From positions 3,848,880 through 3,912,879 of the forward strand of contig NZ_CP080997.1 of assembly GCF_019645815.1 (NCBI RefSeq): a stretch of DNA of 64,000 nucleotides, written 5' to 3'. Each line of letters begins with the position of its first letter. The first letter of the stretch is position 1. Of the stretch, positions 52,077 through 61,301 are shown piece by piece. Below the pieces are notes generated by a model. It had not been told where the DNA came from and did not search any database. It was given only the letters and a program-made list of their open reading frames with translations. Both the position numbers and the translations under genes were made by a program. Source of the DNA: Mycolicibacter heraklionensis. GTDB lineage: Bacteria; Actinomycetota; Actinomycetes; Mycobacteriales; Mycobacteriaceae.

Positions 52077-53246
52077 TCAGCTGACGGCGTGCGCGGAGCG
52101 CACCGCCTGCTCGCACACCGCTCGCAGCGCGTCGTCGTCTCCCGGTCCGCTCTGGCATCCGATGCCGATGCGCACCGCGTGGTCGACCAAGACGGCCCAG
52201 TCGACGTGATGACCGTTGCGAATCTCGCGGTAGGTCACGGCGGGCCGTCCCGCGCTGGAGCCTGCCGGGTCGAACCCGACGAACACTCCGGGCATCTCGG
52301 CGTTGGCGAGTTGCAATGCCTGCTGTAACGGCTCTGCGATGGCGGTCAGGGTGTCGCCGGCGGCCGGCGCTTGGGTGAGGTGCAGCACCAGCTGCGGGTC
52401 GCTCGGCGAGACCACCTCCACCCGAGCCGATCCTGGCCCGCCGGTCACCCGTCGTGTCGCCCAGTCCGCCGGAACCTGCACCGCTACATGGTTTTCCACT
52501 AGGTACGTCACGGGGTCCGCGGTCTGCGGCCGAGCGTCGTGGCGCATCAGGACGGCCAACGCGACCGCACTGCCGACCACGACCGCCGGGGTGAGCCGCA
52601 GCCGGCGCCTGGCGGGGGCCGACTCGGCGACCGGCGCATCGACCGTGCGGTGGATCGGCGGCAGCTGATCGACCACGGTCGCGCGCAGCCGCGGCCGCAG
52701 CCGCTGCTCGATCATCGTCGCGAGCGCCGCCACACCACCGACTCCAGCCGGTGCGTCGATCACGACGGCGCCGGGATGGTCCCGAGCCGTCGCCAGCACC
52801 CAGTGCGCCACCGCGTCGGCGACCTCGTCGGGAGCACCGATGCGCGGCTCGGCGACCACGTCGGCGCTACCATCGCCGGTGACGGCCACCAGGCCGGCGG
52901 CGATCTCAACAACCGTCGCTGCCTGAAATACGTTGGCCAGCAACGTTGACCGTGTCCGGGTGATGACGTCACCGGCTATGCCGCGCGCCGCGGTGGTGAG
53001 CAGGTCCACCCGTCGGGCCGGCCACCACGACGGGTGGATGAGCTCGACCGACTCAACAGGCAGCGGGCAGGTCAGCACCTCACGCAGCAGCTCTGGCACC
53101 GCCACCGGTTGCCCGTCGACCAGCCCGACCGGGTCATCGATCCACTCCAGCGCCGCCGCAGCATCGGCCGATTCGACACCGCCACAACACCGTCGGCGGA
53201 TGGTTGCGGGACCGGCCTCGATCACCGCCCGATGCCCGAGGCTCAT
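52077..53246 (-). CDS. Type VII secretion-associated protein (Rv3446c family)
   Basis: A 389-residue ESX-4-associated protein. The first 200 residues show an ASKHA-like start (MSLGHRAVIEAGPATIRRRC) and LIHPSWWPARRVDLL. A membrane helix follows (RLTPAVVVGSAVALAVLM, about 225-245), then an outer domain (VTYLVENHVAVQVPADWATR to the end). This matches the actinobacterial T7SS-associated family that sits beside eccC4. ATG 53246 overlaps the eccC4 stop as ATGA; an upstream GTG at 53255 is less likely. The role in secretion is not established. Confidence 0.88.
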   Translation of the reverse strand: MSLGHRAVIEAGPATIRRRCCGGVESADAAAALEWIDDPVGLVDGQPVAVPELLREVLTCPLPVESVELIHPSWWPARRVDLLTTAARGIAGDVITRTRSTLLANVFQAATVVEIAAGLVAVTGDGSADVVAEPRIGAPDEVADAVAHWVLATARDHPGAVVIDAPAGVGGVAALATMIEQRLRPRLRATVVDQLPPIHRTVDAPVAESAPARRRLRLTPAVVVGSAVALAVLMRHDARPQTADPVTYLVENHVAVQVPADWATRRVTGGPGSARVEVVSPSDPQLVLHLTQAPAAGDTLTAIAEPLQQALQLANAEMPGVFVGFDPAGSSAGRPAVTYREIRNGHHVDWAVLVDHAVRIGIGCQSGPGDDDALRAVCEQAVRSAHAVS

Positions 53247-56200
53247 GGTTCCCACGCCACCTGCACGAGCCGTTCACCGTCGGCTCGGGTGATCAGGGTG
53301 CCGCGCCCGGGTGGCAGCGGAGCCGGACGAACCGGGTTAAACGCGGTGTCCGCGGCATTGCCGACCAAGTCGCTCATCACCAACCTCATCGCGCCCAGAT
53401 CGGTCAGCGCGGTCAGCATCGGTTCGTACATCGACCGGGCCGCTCCGCCGCCGCGGCAGGCGACGATCAGGTGCAGCCCGAGATCCCCGGCGTGCGGCAG
53501 GTATTCCAGCAGTGGTGCCAGCGGATTGCCGGTGGCGGCGGCCACTAGGTCGTGGTCATCGACCACCACGTACAGCTGGGGGCCGGACCACCAGGACCCG
53601 GCGCGCAGCTGTTGCGGGCTGAGGTCGGCACCGGGCATCCGCTCGGACAGCTGGTCGATCAGGTCTGGCAGCAGCGTGGTCAGCGCGGGCCGAGACATCG
53701 CGTAGCCGGCCAAGTATCCGGGCGGAACGACATCGAGCAGGCCGCGCCGGTAGTCGACCAGCAGTAGTCGAGCCTGCCCGGCGGGGTGGGTCCGCACCAG
53801 CTCCCGGCACAGCGCTCGCAGCACCGAGGTCTTGCCGCACTCGCTGTCGCCCAGGATCAGCAGGTGCGGCTGCCGGCCGAAATCTACTGTGACGACATCG
53901 AGTCCGCGTTCGTCGAGTCCCAGCACCGGCTGATCGCCGACGGCCAGTTCGGTCCGGTCGATGATGGCCGGTAGCAGCCGGATCGGTGGGGCGACGGCGT
54001 CATCGGGGTGCCGCTTCGGTTCCCAGCCGTGCGGACGGGCCAGCAGCATGTGCATGCCATCGCGGGTCAGGCCGCGTCCGGGCCGGCCGTGCGGCACCCG
54101 CTGGGCCTGGCGCCGGTCCAGTTCCGATTCGGCTGGATCCCCCAGCCTCAGCTCGACGCGCGTGCCGATCAGGTCCCGCAACGCGGGCCGCACCTCGGCC
54201 CACCGCGACGCGGCAAGCATCACGTGCACGCCGTACGACAGGCCGCGGGCGGCCAGCGCGACAATCCTGGCTTCCACGTCGAATTCCCGGCACAGCGCAG
54301 CCCATCCGTCGATCACCAGGAAGAAGTCCGGGGCCGGGCCTGCGTCGTCCGCGATGCGGCCGGCTCGCTGGGCTTCGCGCCGCGCCACGATGGCCTCCAT
54401 CTCCGCGATCACCCGCCGGACCAGGTCCGGTTGCCCAACGCCGGCGACCGCCCCGACGTGCGGCAGGGCCCGGACCGCGGAGAGCTCCCCGCCACCGAAG
54501 TCCAAGCAGTAGAGCGCGACCCGGGTCGCGTCGTGAGTGGCGCACAGCGCGGCGATCAGGGTGTGCAGTGCGGTCGACTTGCCCGATTGCGGGGCGCCCA
54601 CCACGGCGACATGTCCGGCGGCGCCGTCCAACCGGAGCGACAAGGTAGTCCGGCGTTGTTCGAAGGGCCGATCGACGACTCCGACCGGAACCGTCAGATC
54701 GACGTAGTCCGCGGCGAGGAGCGATCCCAGAGTCGGCGAATCTCCCAGGGGCGCCAGCCAGATCTGTCGCGCCGCGGGACCGTGTCCGGACAATCGCTGC
54801 AACATTGCCTGGAGCACGGTGCGCCCCGCCGAGTCGGCCGCTTCCCGGACGGCACCGAGCGGCGCAGCGGTGAACGGGCGTACCGCGACGGGATCCGACC
54901 GGGTAGGCCGGTACATCCCGGAGACGTAGGCGGTTTGGAATCGCCGCACCGTACCGTCGGCGATCCGCAGGAACCCGACTCCGGGGGTGGTGGGCAGTTC
55001 GTGCGCGTCGGTGGTGCCCAGCACGATCCGGGATTCGGCGGCCGACATGGTCTTGAGGCACACCCGGTAGGACAGGTGCGATTCCAGACCGCGGAGCCTG
55101 CCCTCCTCGAGCCGCTGGCTGGCCAGCAGCAGATGCATTCCCAGCGACCGGCCCAGCCGGCCGATGGCGACGAAGAGGTCGAGGAAGTCAGGGTGCTGGT
55201 GGAGCAGTTCGGAGAATTCGTCGACGATGACCAGCAGTGCCGGCAGGGGCGGTAGCTGCGGCTGCGCGGTTCGGGCCTGCCGGTATGCGGCGACGCCCGG
55301 CACCCCAGCGTCGCGCAGCTGTTGCTGGCGCCGCTGCATCTCGCCGGCCAGCGCGTCGTACATCCGTTCCACCAGCGGGGCCTCCTCGCCGAGGTTGGTG
55401 ATGACCGCGCAGACATGGTTGGTCTGCTCGAAGCCGAGAAAGGTTGCGCCGCCTTTGAAGTCGACCAGCACCAGGTTCAGGTCCTCTGGTGAATGCTGGG
55501 TCGTCATGCCCAGTACCAGGGTGCGCAGGAACTCCGACTTGCCCGAGCCGGTGGCGCCGACACACAGTCCGTGCGGCCCGCTGCCTCGCTCGGCGGCTTC
55601 GTTGATGTCCAGCCACACCGGGTCTCCACTGGCGTCGGTGCCGATCGGGACGCACAACCGCTGTGCGGACACATCGGACCATCGAGCCGGCGGGTCGAAG
55701 CGGTCGATGTCGCCGATGCCCAACAGGTGTGCCCACTGGCCGCCGCCGCCGGAGCCGACGGCCCGGTGCGCGGCCAGTCGCTGCGCGCACACCACCGCGT
55801 CGGCGAGGGCGAGAAAGTCCGGCCGACCAAGGTGGCCGTCGGAGTCACGCAACGTTGTCGCGGTCACGTGCAGGCGGCGAGCGTCGCCTCGGGCGCCTAA
55901 CTCGGCCACCCTTAGACCGGCTGTGTCGTCGCTGACCACCACGGCCCTGCGACCGGCCAGGCTGTTTTCGGCGGCAGCCAGATCGGGGTAGCTCAGCCGC
56001 AGCGGTCCGACGACATCGGTGTCCGACGGATGCTGGTGGTGCGGAAGCCATTTCAACCAATCCCAGTCACCCGTATGCTGGCCGGCCACGGCCGCGATCA
56101 GCAGCGCATCGGGGGCGTGCAGCACAGCCAGCTGGCAGAGCAGCGCGCGCAGCAGTCCGCGTGCGCGCTCGGTATCGCCGACCAGCAGCAGCGGGGCCGG

Positions 56201-56827
56201 TCCCAGCACCGTCAGAGCGACAGGTACGTCGGGCACCGCGGCGTAGGCGTCCAGGAAACGTCGCAGCGCGGAATCGGTGACCGGATCGACCCGCCGCGAC
56301 GGATCGCGCGGTGGTGCCACCAGTCGACGGGCCGGGACCGCTGGGCCGATCCCCACCCGCACCGAGCCGAACTCGGGGTCACCGGGTCCGCGCTCCCACA
56401 TTCGGGGCCCGCCGGCCAACGCCCAGAGTGCGCGCGGCTCCGGATGCAACCACAGCGCAAATGCGCGCTGGGCCGCAGCACTGCCGGCCACGGACTCACG
56501 CAACCCGGCGAGATAGGCCAGGTAACTATCGCGGTCGTCATCGATGTCGTTGCCACGTCCACGGTTTCGCCCGGCCAATACGGACGCCACCGCCGACGTG
56601 AGCATCATCAGCGGGAACAGTGCGAATACCGGGCTGCGTGGGGCCGCGACTCCCGAGCGGTAGGCGACCGCGGTCACGGCCAGCATCCCCACCGCCATGA
56701 CGGCCGGCAGCAACCGGGTCAGAATCATCCGCGGCTCGGATTCCGGCAGTGGTGGCGCCGCAGCGACAGCAATTTCACCCCGCGATGGCGGCGGGGGCGG
56801 GATCACGGTCGGCGCGGGGCCGGTCAT
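53243..56827 (-). CDS. eccC4: ESX-4 FtsK/SpoIIIE ATPase EccC4
   Basis: The motor ATPase of the ESX-4 membrane complex, 1194 residues, recognising substrates and driving export. Two membrane helices near residues 35-85 (LPAVMAVGMLAVTAVAY; FALFPLMMLTSAVASVLAG) precede three ATPase domains. Walker A motifs are VGATGSGKSEFL (about 425), VGAPQSGKSTAL (about 745) and LGDSECGKTSVL (about 990). The third has Cys in place of the usual residue, as often seen in degenerate EccC modules. ATG 56827 was chosen over GTG 56833. Divergent from eccD4 across a 114-base promoter gap and coupled to the Rv3446c-type gene. Confidence 0.96.
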   Translation of the reverse strand: MTGPAPTVIPPPPPSRGEIAVAAAPPLPESEPRMILTRLLPAVMAVGMLAVTAVAYRSGVAAPRSPVFALFPLMMLTSAVASVLAGRNRGRGNDIDDDRDSYLAYLAGLRESVAGSAAAQRAFALWLHPEPRALWALAGGPRMWERGPGDPEFGSVRVGIGPAVPARRLVAPPRDPSRRVDPVTDSALRRFLDAYAAVPDVPVALTVLGPAPLLLVGDTERARGLLRALLCQLAVLHAPDALLIAAVAGQHTGDWDWLKWLPHHQHPSDTDVVGPLRLSYPDLAAAENSLAGRRAVVVSDDTAGLRVAELGARGDARRLHVTATTLRDSDGHLGRPDFLALADAVVCAQRLAAHRAVGSGGGGQWAHLLGIGDIDRFDPPARWSDVSAQRLCVPIGTDASGDPVWLDINEAAERGSGPHGLCVGATGSGKSEFLRTLVLGMTTQHSPEDLNLVLVDFKGGATFLGFEQTNHVCAVITNLGEEAPLVERMYDALAGEMQRRQQQLRDAGVPGVAAYRQARTAQPQLPPLPALLVIVDEFSELLHQHPDFLDLFVAIGRLGRSLGMHLLLASQRLEEGRLRGLESHLSYRVCLKTMSAAESRIVLGTTDAHELPTTPGVGFLRIADGTVRRFQTAYVSGMYRPTRSDPVAVRPFTAAPLGAVREAADSAGRTVLQAMLQRLSGHGPAARQIWLAPLGDSPTLGSLLAADYVDLTVPVGVVDRPFEQRRTTLSLRLDGAAGHVAVVGAPQSGKSTALHTLIAALCATHDATRVALYCLDFGGGELSAVRALPHVGAVAGVGQPDLVRRVIAEMEAIVARREAQRAGRIADDAGPAPDFFLVIDGWAALCREFDVEARIVALAARGLSYGVHVMLAASRWAEVRPALRDLIGTRVELRLGDPAESELDRRQAQRVPHGRPGRGLTRDGMHMLLARPHGWEPKRHPDDAVAPPIRLLPAIIDRTELAVGDQPVLGLDERGLDVVTVDFGRQPHLLILGDSECGKTSVLRALCRELVRTHPAGQARLLLVDYRRGLLDVVPPGYLAGYAMSRPALTTLLPDLIDQLSERMPGADLSPQQLRAGSWWSGPQLYVVVDDHDLVAAATGNPLAPLLEYLPHAGDLGLHLIVACRGGGAARSMYEPMLTALTDLGAMRLVMSDLVGNAADTAFNPVRPAPLPPGRGTLITRADGERLVQVAWEP

Positions 56828-56941
56828 CGGCACACCGTAGACAGCGCCAAATCCACCGGCAAGTCAGCTGTGGATAGCCGAAAACCTCTCGCCCGCCGGG
56901 TCAGTAGCGTGCGACCAACGAAGCCGAAAGGGGAACGCGAC

Positions 56942-58105
56942 GTGTCGATTCCGGATTCCGGCCTGTACCGGGTCGCAGTACACGCCGACACCGCGCACGC
57001 CGATCTGACGCTACCGTCCGGGGTGCCGGTGGCGGCCCTGATCGCGGCTGTCCTGGACCTGATGCCGCACCGGACCAGCCCGGATTTGCTGCGCCCCTAT
57101 CGCCTGTCCGAGCCGGGCGGAAATGCACTGGACGGAACGAAAACCCTTTCCCAACAAGGTATCCGCGATGGCTCGACGCTGGTATTGACCCACGCCGAAT
57201 GCCGCGCTCCGCGGGTGCGGTTCGACGATCCGGCCGAACAGGTGGCAGCTGCGGTCCGGGCGATGGAGCGGCCCTGGAGTCCGGCGGCGCGCCGGCTCAG
57301 TGCCGCGTTGACGGCCTCCGGGCTGGCCGGGGTGGCCGGTTTCGTGGTGATACCCCGTGGTCCCGGCGTCCCCCACGCACTGTTGGCGGTCGCGACGGCA
57401 GGGGTGGTCGCCCTGCTGACCGTCCCGCCCAGTGGTTGTGGCGGACCGGTACGCACGACGTTGTGCTGCCTGGCCGGGCTGGCAGTACTGGGCGCGGTCG
57501 CGGGAATGACCGTCACGGCGACCGGAATCGCACTGCCCCGGGTGGGAGCCGTGGCGGCTGCCGCCGGAGTCGGCATGATCCGCGTCGCCGGCCGAGTGGC
57601 GGCCGCGGCCACCGGGCTGTTCGGACGGGAAGACTCCGTGCCGTCGCAGGTGGGCCAGGCGCACGATCTGCTGACGGGATTGGTGGCGGCGGCCGCGGCA
57701 CTGGTGACTCTGGGTGCCGCCGCGGTGGTCGCCGGAGCACCGGTTGCCGGGGCGCCCCCCATGGTCTGCGCGGCGTTCGCGGCGACGGCCGGTATGGCGG
57801 TAGCACTGCGAGCCCGCTCGCACACCGATGGCGTGCAGATCGCGGCGCTGGTCGCCGGCGGTGCCGCCACATCGGCCATCGGCCTGCTCGGCGCGGCGAG
57901 CACCACGGCGAGGCAGTGGCCGGCGGTGCTGGCCGCAGTGCTGGCCGCGGCGGCGATCGGTCTCGGCTTCGTCGCGCCGGCCGCGTCCCCGCTGATCCGG
58001 CGTGGCGCCGAAGTCGCGGAGGCCGTGGCGCTCGGCTCGCTGGCGCCGCTGACCTGCTGGCTGTGCGGCTTGTACAGCGTGGCCCGCGGACTGAGTCTGG
58101 GCTGA
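56942..58105 (+). CDS. eccD4: ESX-4 membrane channel protein EccD4
   Basis: EccD4 has an N-terminal ubiquitin-like domain (MSIPDSGLYRVAVHADTAHA, DLTLPSGVPVAALIAAV) and about 9-11 membrane helices from residue 115 on. At 387 residues it is noticeably shorter than the M. tuberculosis protein (about 467 as remembered), although its N-terminus and final helix (SLAPLTCWLCGLYSVARGL) are present. The GTG start at 56942 has GAAAGGGGA upstream. The larger open frame to 56030 lies opposite eccC4 and is rejected. mycP4 follows after 3 bases. Confidence 0.93.
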   Translation: MSIPDSGLYRVAVHADTAHADLTLPSGVPVAALIAAVLDLMPHRTSPDLLRPYRLSEPGGNALDGTKTLSQQGIRDGSTLVLTHAECRAPRVRFDDPAEQVAAAVRAMERPWSPAARRLSAALTASGLAGVAGFVVIPRGPGVPHALLAVATAGVVALLTVPPSGCGGPVRTTLCCLAGLAVLGAVAGMTVTATGIALPRVGAVAAAAGVGMIRVAGRVAAAATGLFGREDSVPSQVGQAHDLLTGLVAAAAALVTLGAAAVVAGAPVAGAPPMVCAAFAATAGMAVALRARSHTDGVQIAALVAGGAATSAIGLLGAASTTARQWPAVLAAVLAAAAIGLGFVAPAASPLIRRGAEVAEAVALGSLAPLTCWLCGLYSVARGLSLG

Positions 58106-58108
58106 CCC

Positions 58109-59413
58109 GTGCCGCGCACCCGGATCGCTCGGCTGGTAGCGGCCGCCACGATCGCAGCGGCAACGGCCGCACCACCGGCCAACGCGGTCGCACCGCCGCC
58201 CGTCGACCGCGCCCTGTTGCCCGCCCCGGCGCCGGCCGCTCCGCCACACCCCACCGTGCAGCGTGCGGTGTGCACGGTGGGCTCGCTGGGGCCCGGTGGG
58301 ACACCGGCTCAGCTCGACGGGCTGGACCTGGCCGCGGTCTGGGCTCTCAGCCGCGGGGCCGGCCAGCGGGTCGCGGTGATCGACACCGGCGTTGCGGCGC
58401 ACCGGCGGCTGCCCGGCCTGGTCGGTGGCGGCGACTACGTCTCCACCGGCGACGGCACTCGCGACTGCGACGGGCACGGCACCCTGGTCGCCGGAATCGT
58501 CGCGGCCGCACCGGATCCCGCAACCGACCGGTTCAGCGGCGTGGCGCCGTTGGCCACCGTGATCGGGATTCGCGCGTCCAGCGCCAGGTTCGCCACCCCC
58601 GGCAATGCCCCCGGCATCGGCGATGTCGACACGCTGGCCAAGGCGGTGCGCACCGCGGCCGACCTGGGCGCGTCGGTGATCAACATCTCCGCGGTGGCCT
58701 GCCGGCCGGCAAGCTCCGGCCTCGACGACCGGGCGCTGGGCGCCGCCCTGGCGTATGCGGTCGAGGTCAAGAACAGCGTCGTCGTCGCGGCGGCGGGCAA
58801 CACCGACGAGGGCTGCGGCACTGAGGAACCCATGATCGTCACTCCGCCCTGGTACGACGACTACGTGCTGACCGTCGGCTCGGTGGACACCCGCGGCGCT
58901 GCCTCGGCGTTCACCCTGCCCAGCCCGTGGGTCGACGTGGCCGCTCCCGGCGAGGCCGTGCTCTCGTTGAGCACCGTGGGCGATGCGATGGCCGACACCC
59001 TCGACGGGTCGGCGCTGCGCGGGACCAGTTACGCCGCGCCGGTGGTCAGTGGCCTGGCGGCGCTGATCCGCTCCCGGTTCCCGGATTGGACGCCGCGGCA
59101 GGTGATGGACCGGATCAAGGCCACCGCGCACCACCCACCGGGCGGGCGCGATGACGTTGTCGGCGCCGGTGTGGTGGACCCGTTGGCGGCGCTCACCTTT
59201 GAAATGGCCCGCGAACCGTCCCGGCCGGCCGCACCTCCGCCGAGCCCTGACCCGGTTGACCTCGAACCTACCGCCGAAGCTTCCCCCGCCGGGCTGCGCA
59301 CCGCGATCACCGGCACCGCTGCCCTACTGGCGTTGCTCCTGGCGGCCGTCACCGGCCGGGCGCTGTCGGGCCGGAAACCACGTCGCGACCCAGCAGCGCT
59401 TGATCCCGACTGA
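58109..59413 (+). CDS. mycP4: ESX-4 mycosin protease MycP4
   Basis: A membrane-anchored subtilisin-like serine protease of 434 residues. Signal peptide with AAPPANA near residue 26; catalytic Asp92 (VIDTGV), His123 (CDGHGTLVAG) and Ser307 (GTSYAAPVVSG). A Pro-rich linker and a C-terminal helix (TAITGTAALLALLLAAVTGR) are followed by RKPRRDP. The GTG at 58109 lies 3 bases after eccD4. Its 3' end overlaps the eccB4 3' end by 65 bases. Confidence 0.95.
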   Translation: MPRTRIARLVAAATIAAATAAPPANAVAPPPVDRALLPAPAPAAPPHPTVQRAVCTVGSLGPGGTPAQLDGLDLAAVWALSRGAGQRVAVIDTGVAAHRRLPGLVGGGDYVSTGDGTRDCDGHGTLVAGIVAAAPDPATDRFSGVAPLATVIGIRASSARFATPGNAPGIGDVDTLAKAVRTAADLGASVINISAVACRPASSGLDDRALGAALAYAVEVKNSVVVAAAGNTDEGCGTEEPMIVTPPWYDDYVLTVGSVDTRGAASAFTLPSPWVDVAAPGEAVLSLSTVGDAMADTLDGSALRGTSYAAPVVSGLAALIRSRFPDWTPRQVMDRIKATAHHPPGGRDDVVGAGVVDPLAALTFEMAREPSRPAAPPPSPDPVDLEPTAEASPAGLRTAITGTAALLALLLAAVTGRALSGRKPRRDPAALDPD

Positions 59414-60446
59414 GCCGGGGGCCGGCCGGCAAACCGGCCAGCATCGGCCACGGCACGCCGGCGGCCACCGCAGGCAGCCCCAGCCTGCGCGCGGCATCGT
59501 CGTCGTCAACGGTGAACCGCACCCCACTGTCGGCGATCAGATAGCCGACCCCGCCAGCGCGACCGGAGGTGTCGGCCGCGCGCACATAGGCACTGTGCCC
59601 CGCGGGCAGGTAGACCCCGTCCAGCGCGGGGCCCGGCCCGTCTGCCTGGGCCAGCACTGTCGGCGTCTCCCCGGCCGGCAGGCGCACCCCGCTCGACAGG
59701 GTGGCCCCTGCCGGGTCGTCGGCTCGCCAGTGCGCGCACAGCGTGGCCGGGGCCGAGCCCACCCTCCTGTGACGGGCCGGCGCGGCCGGCGGGGCTTCGG
59801 GGATCGCGTTGAGCAGCAACGCCGAGACACGTCTTGGCACGGCGGAGTCCAGCACCGAGTCGGCAGGGTCGACCGCAACCCGTCGTCCGTTGACGAGGAG
59901 ATAACGTGCCCCGGACTCGGAGCTGACCGGCACCGCCTGCTGCGGGTCAAGGCGGGCAGATGGCAGCGGGTCGGCTCCGACGATGAGGATGGTGCCCGCG
60001 GAGTCCTGGCACAGCGACCACGTCACAGCGTCCGGCAGTGTCGCCCCGAGCACGCTCGGCGCACCCGGGATGCCCAGCGGCGGCCCGCGCCGGGCCAGGC
60101 CGACCGCCTTGCCGTCCACCGGTCGCGGGTCGGCCGCACCGGTGATCAGCCGAGCCGAAGCGAGGTTGTACACCGGATGCATCGTGTCGCCGATCCGGAC
60201 ATAGAGCGCCCCGGTCGCGCGGTCCAGCACGATGGGCGCGTCGCCGAGGGCCGGCTGCGGCCATACCGCTGCCAGCACCACCGCGCCGGCGGCCGCGACC
60301 ACACTGAGCAGCCACCCCAGGCCCAGGGCGCCCCGGCCCGGCGCGGGGGCGCCGGTGACCTGCCCGCACCGCAGTGCCCGTTCCATCCGGCGGGCCAGGA
60401 AGCGGTGTGCGCTGAGCTGGAGCTGCGTCGTCGATCGCCCGGCCAT
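59349..60446 (-). CDS. eccB4: ESX-4 core membrane protein EccB4
   Basis: EccB4 starts MAGRSTTQLQLSAHRFLARR, has one helix (GWLLSVVAAAGAVVLAAVWP, about 45-65) and a large outer domain with IVLDRATGALYVRIGDTMHP, ASARLITGAADPRPVDG and LLVNGRRVAVDPADS. At about 365 residues it is roughly 100 shorter than the M. tuberculosis protein, including loss of the usual RRDVRM segment after MERAL. ATG 60446 preferred; GTG 60455 possible. The last 65 bases overlap mycP4 tail to tail. The cytoplasm-proximal helix and fold remain recognisable. Confidence 0.92.
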   Translation of the reverse strand: MAGRSTTQLQLSAHRFLARRMERALRCGQVTGAPAPGRGALGLGWLLSVVAAAGAVVLAAVWPQPALGDAPIVLDRATGALYVRIGDTMHPVYNLASARLITGAADPRPVDGKAVGLARRGPPLGIPGAPSVLGATLPDAVTWSLCQDSAGTILIVGADPLPSARLDPQQAVPVSSESGARYLLVNGRRVAVDPADSVLDSAVPRRVSALLLNAIPEAPPAAPARHRRVGSAPATLCAHWRADDPAGATLSSGVRLPAGETPTVLAQADGPGPALDGVYLPAGHSAYVRAADTSGRAGGVGYLIADSGVRFTVDDDDAARRLGLPAVAAGVPWPMLAGLPAGPRLSRDQALLGRDVVSGPTAPGR

Positions 60447-60540
60447 ATCGGCCACACGCTAATCGTGAGACCGGTGCGGCCGTACTCGGCCATCCACAGG
60501 CCCGTCGGTATCGAACTCAGGCTTCGGTACGATCTCGGGT

Positions 60541-61242
60541 ATGCGTTTTGTTCAGCTGAGCAGCATCTTTTCCGCAACATTGACGGCAGGCGCACTGCTG
60601 ACGCTCCCGGCCGTAGCGCCGAGCGTCGCCCCGGTGGCGTCTGCCTACGACTGCCCGGACGTCGAGGTCATCTTCGCCCGCGGCACCAGCGAGCCCCCGG
60701 GCGTCGGCCGGGTCGGCCGGGCCCTGATCGACTCGTTGCGCCAGCAGACCTCGAAGAAGGTCGACGAGTATGCGGTCAACTACCCCGCCGGCCGGCTGCA
60801 GCTGGGTGGCGGCGACGGCGCCAATGACGTGATCAAGCGGGTCAAGGCGGCGGCCGACGTGTGCCCGGACACCCAGTTGGTGCTGGGCGGTTACTCGCAG
60901 GGCGCCTCGGTCATCGACATCGTCACCGGTACACAGGTGGGCGGCATCAGCTGGGGCAACCAGCTGCCCGCCCAGTATGCCGATCAGGTGGTGGCGGTGA
61001 CCACGTTCGGCAACCCCGCCGACCGCACCGGCGGTCCGATCAGCGTGCAGAGCGCCCTGTTCGGCTCCAAGGCCCTCGACCTGTGCAACCCGGGTGACCC
61101 GATCTGCCACGAAGGCCCGGGCAACGAATGGACCGATCACACCGACGGCTACATTCCGGCGCTGACCAGCCAGGCGGCGAACTTCATCGCCGGACGGCTG
61201 CGGGCCGCGGGCCCGGAGCCGACGCTGACCCTGGCGCCGTGA
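60541..61242 (+). CDS. cut3: Secreted cutinase-family esterase (Cut3-like)
   Basis: A 233-residue secreted serine esterase. Signal peptide to about residue 34 (VASA-YD), VEVIFARGTSEPPGVGRVG, catalytic Ser119 in LGGYSQGAS, and the acid/histidine region NPGDPICHEG… WTDHTDGYIP. Four cysteines form the conserved disulfides. In M. tuberculosis Rv3451 (cut3) has this place beside ESX-4. It may hydrolyse lipid esters outside the cell. Symbol assigned by position and family. Confidence 0.92.
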   Translation: MRFVQLSSIFSATLTAGALLTLPAVAPSVAPVASAYDCPDVEVIFARGTSEPPGVGRVGRALIDSLRQQTSKKVDEYAVNYPAGRLQLGGGDGANDVIKRVKAAADVCPDTQLVLGGYSQGASVIDIVTGTQVGGISWGNQLPAQYADQVVAVTTFGNPADRTGGPISVQSALFGSKALDLCNPGDPICHEGPGNEWTDHTDGYIPALTSQAANFIAGRLRAAGPEPTLTLAP

Positions 61243-61301
61243 TCGGGCCCACCCCGGTTTAGTTAGCTAGTCAAGGCTTATTTTCGCTACTATCGTTCAC
61301 C

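Noticed and set aside
56030..56941. N-terminal extension of the eccD4 open frame
   Set aside because: It lies wholly opposite eccC4; GTG 56942 with a good RBS begins the ubiquitin-like domain.
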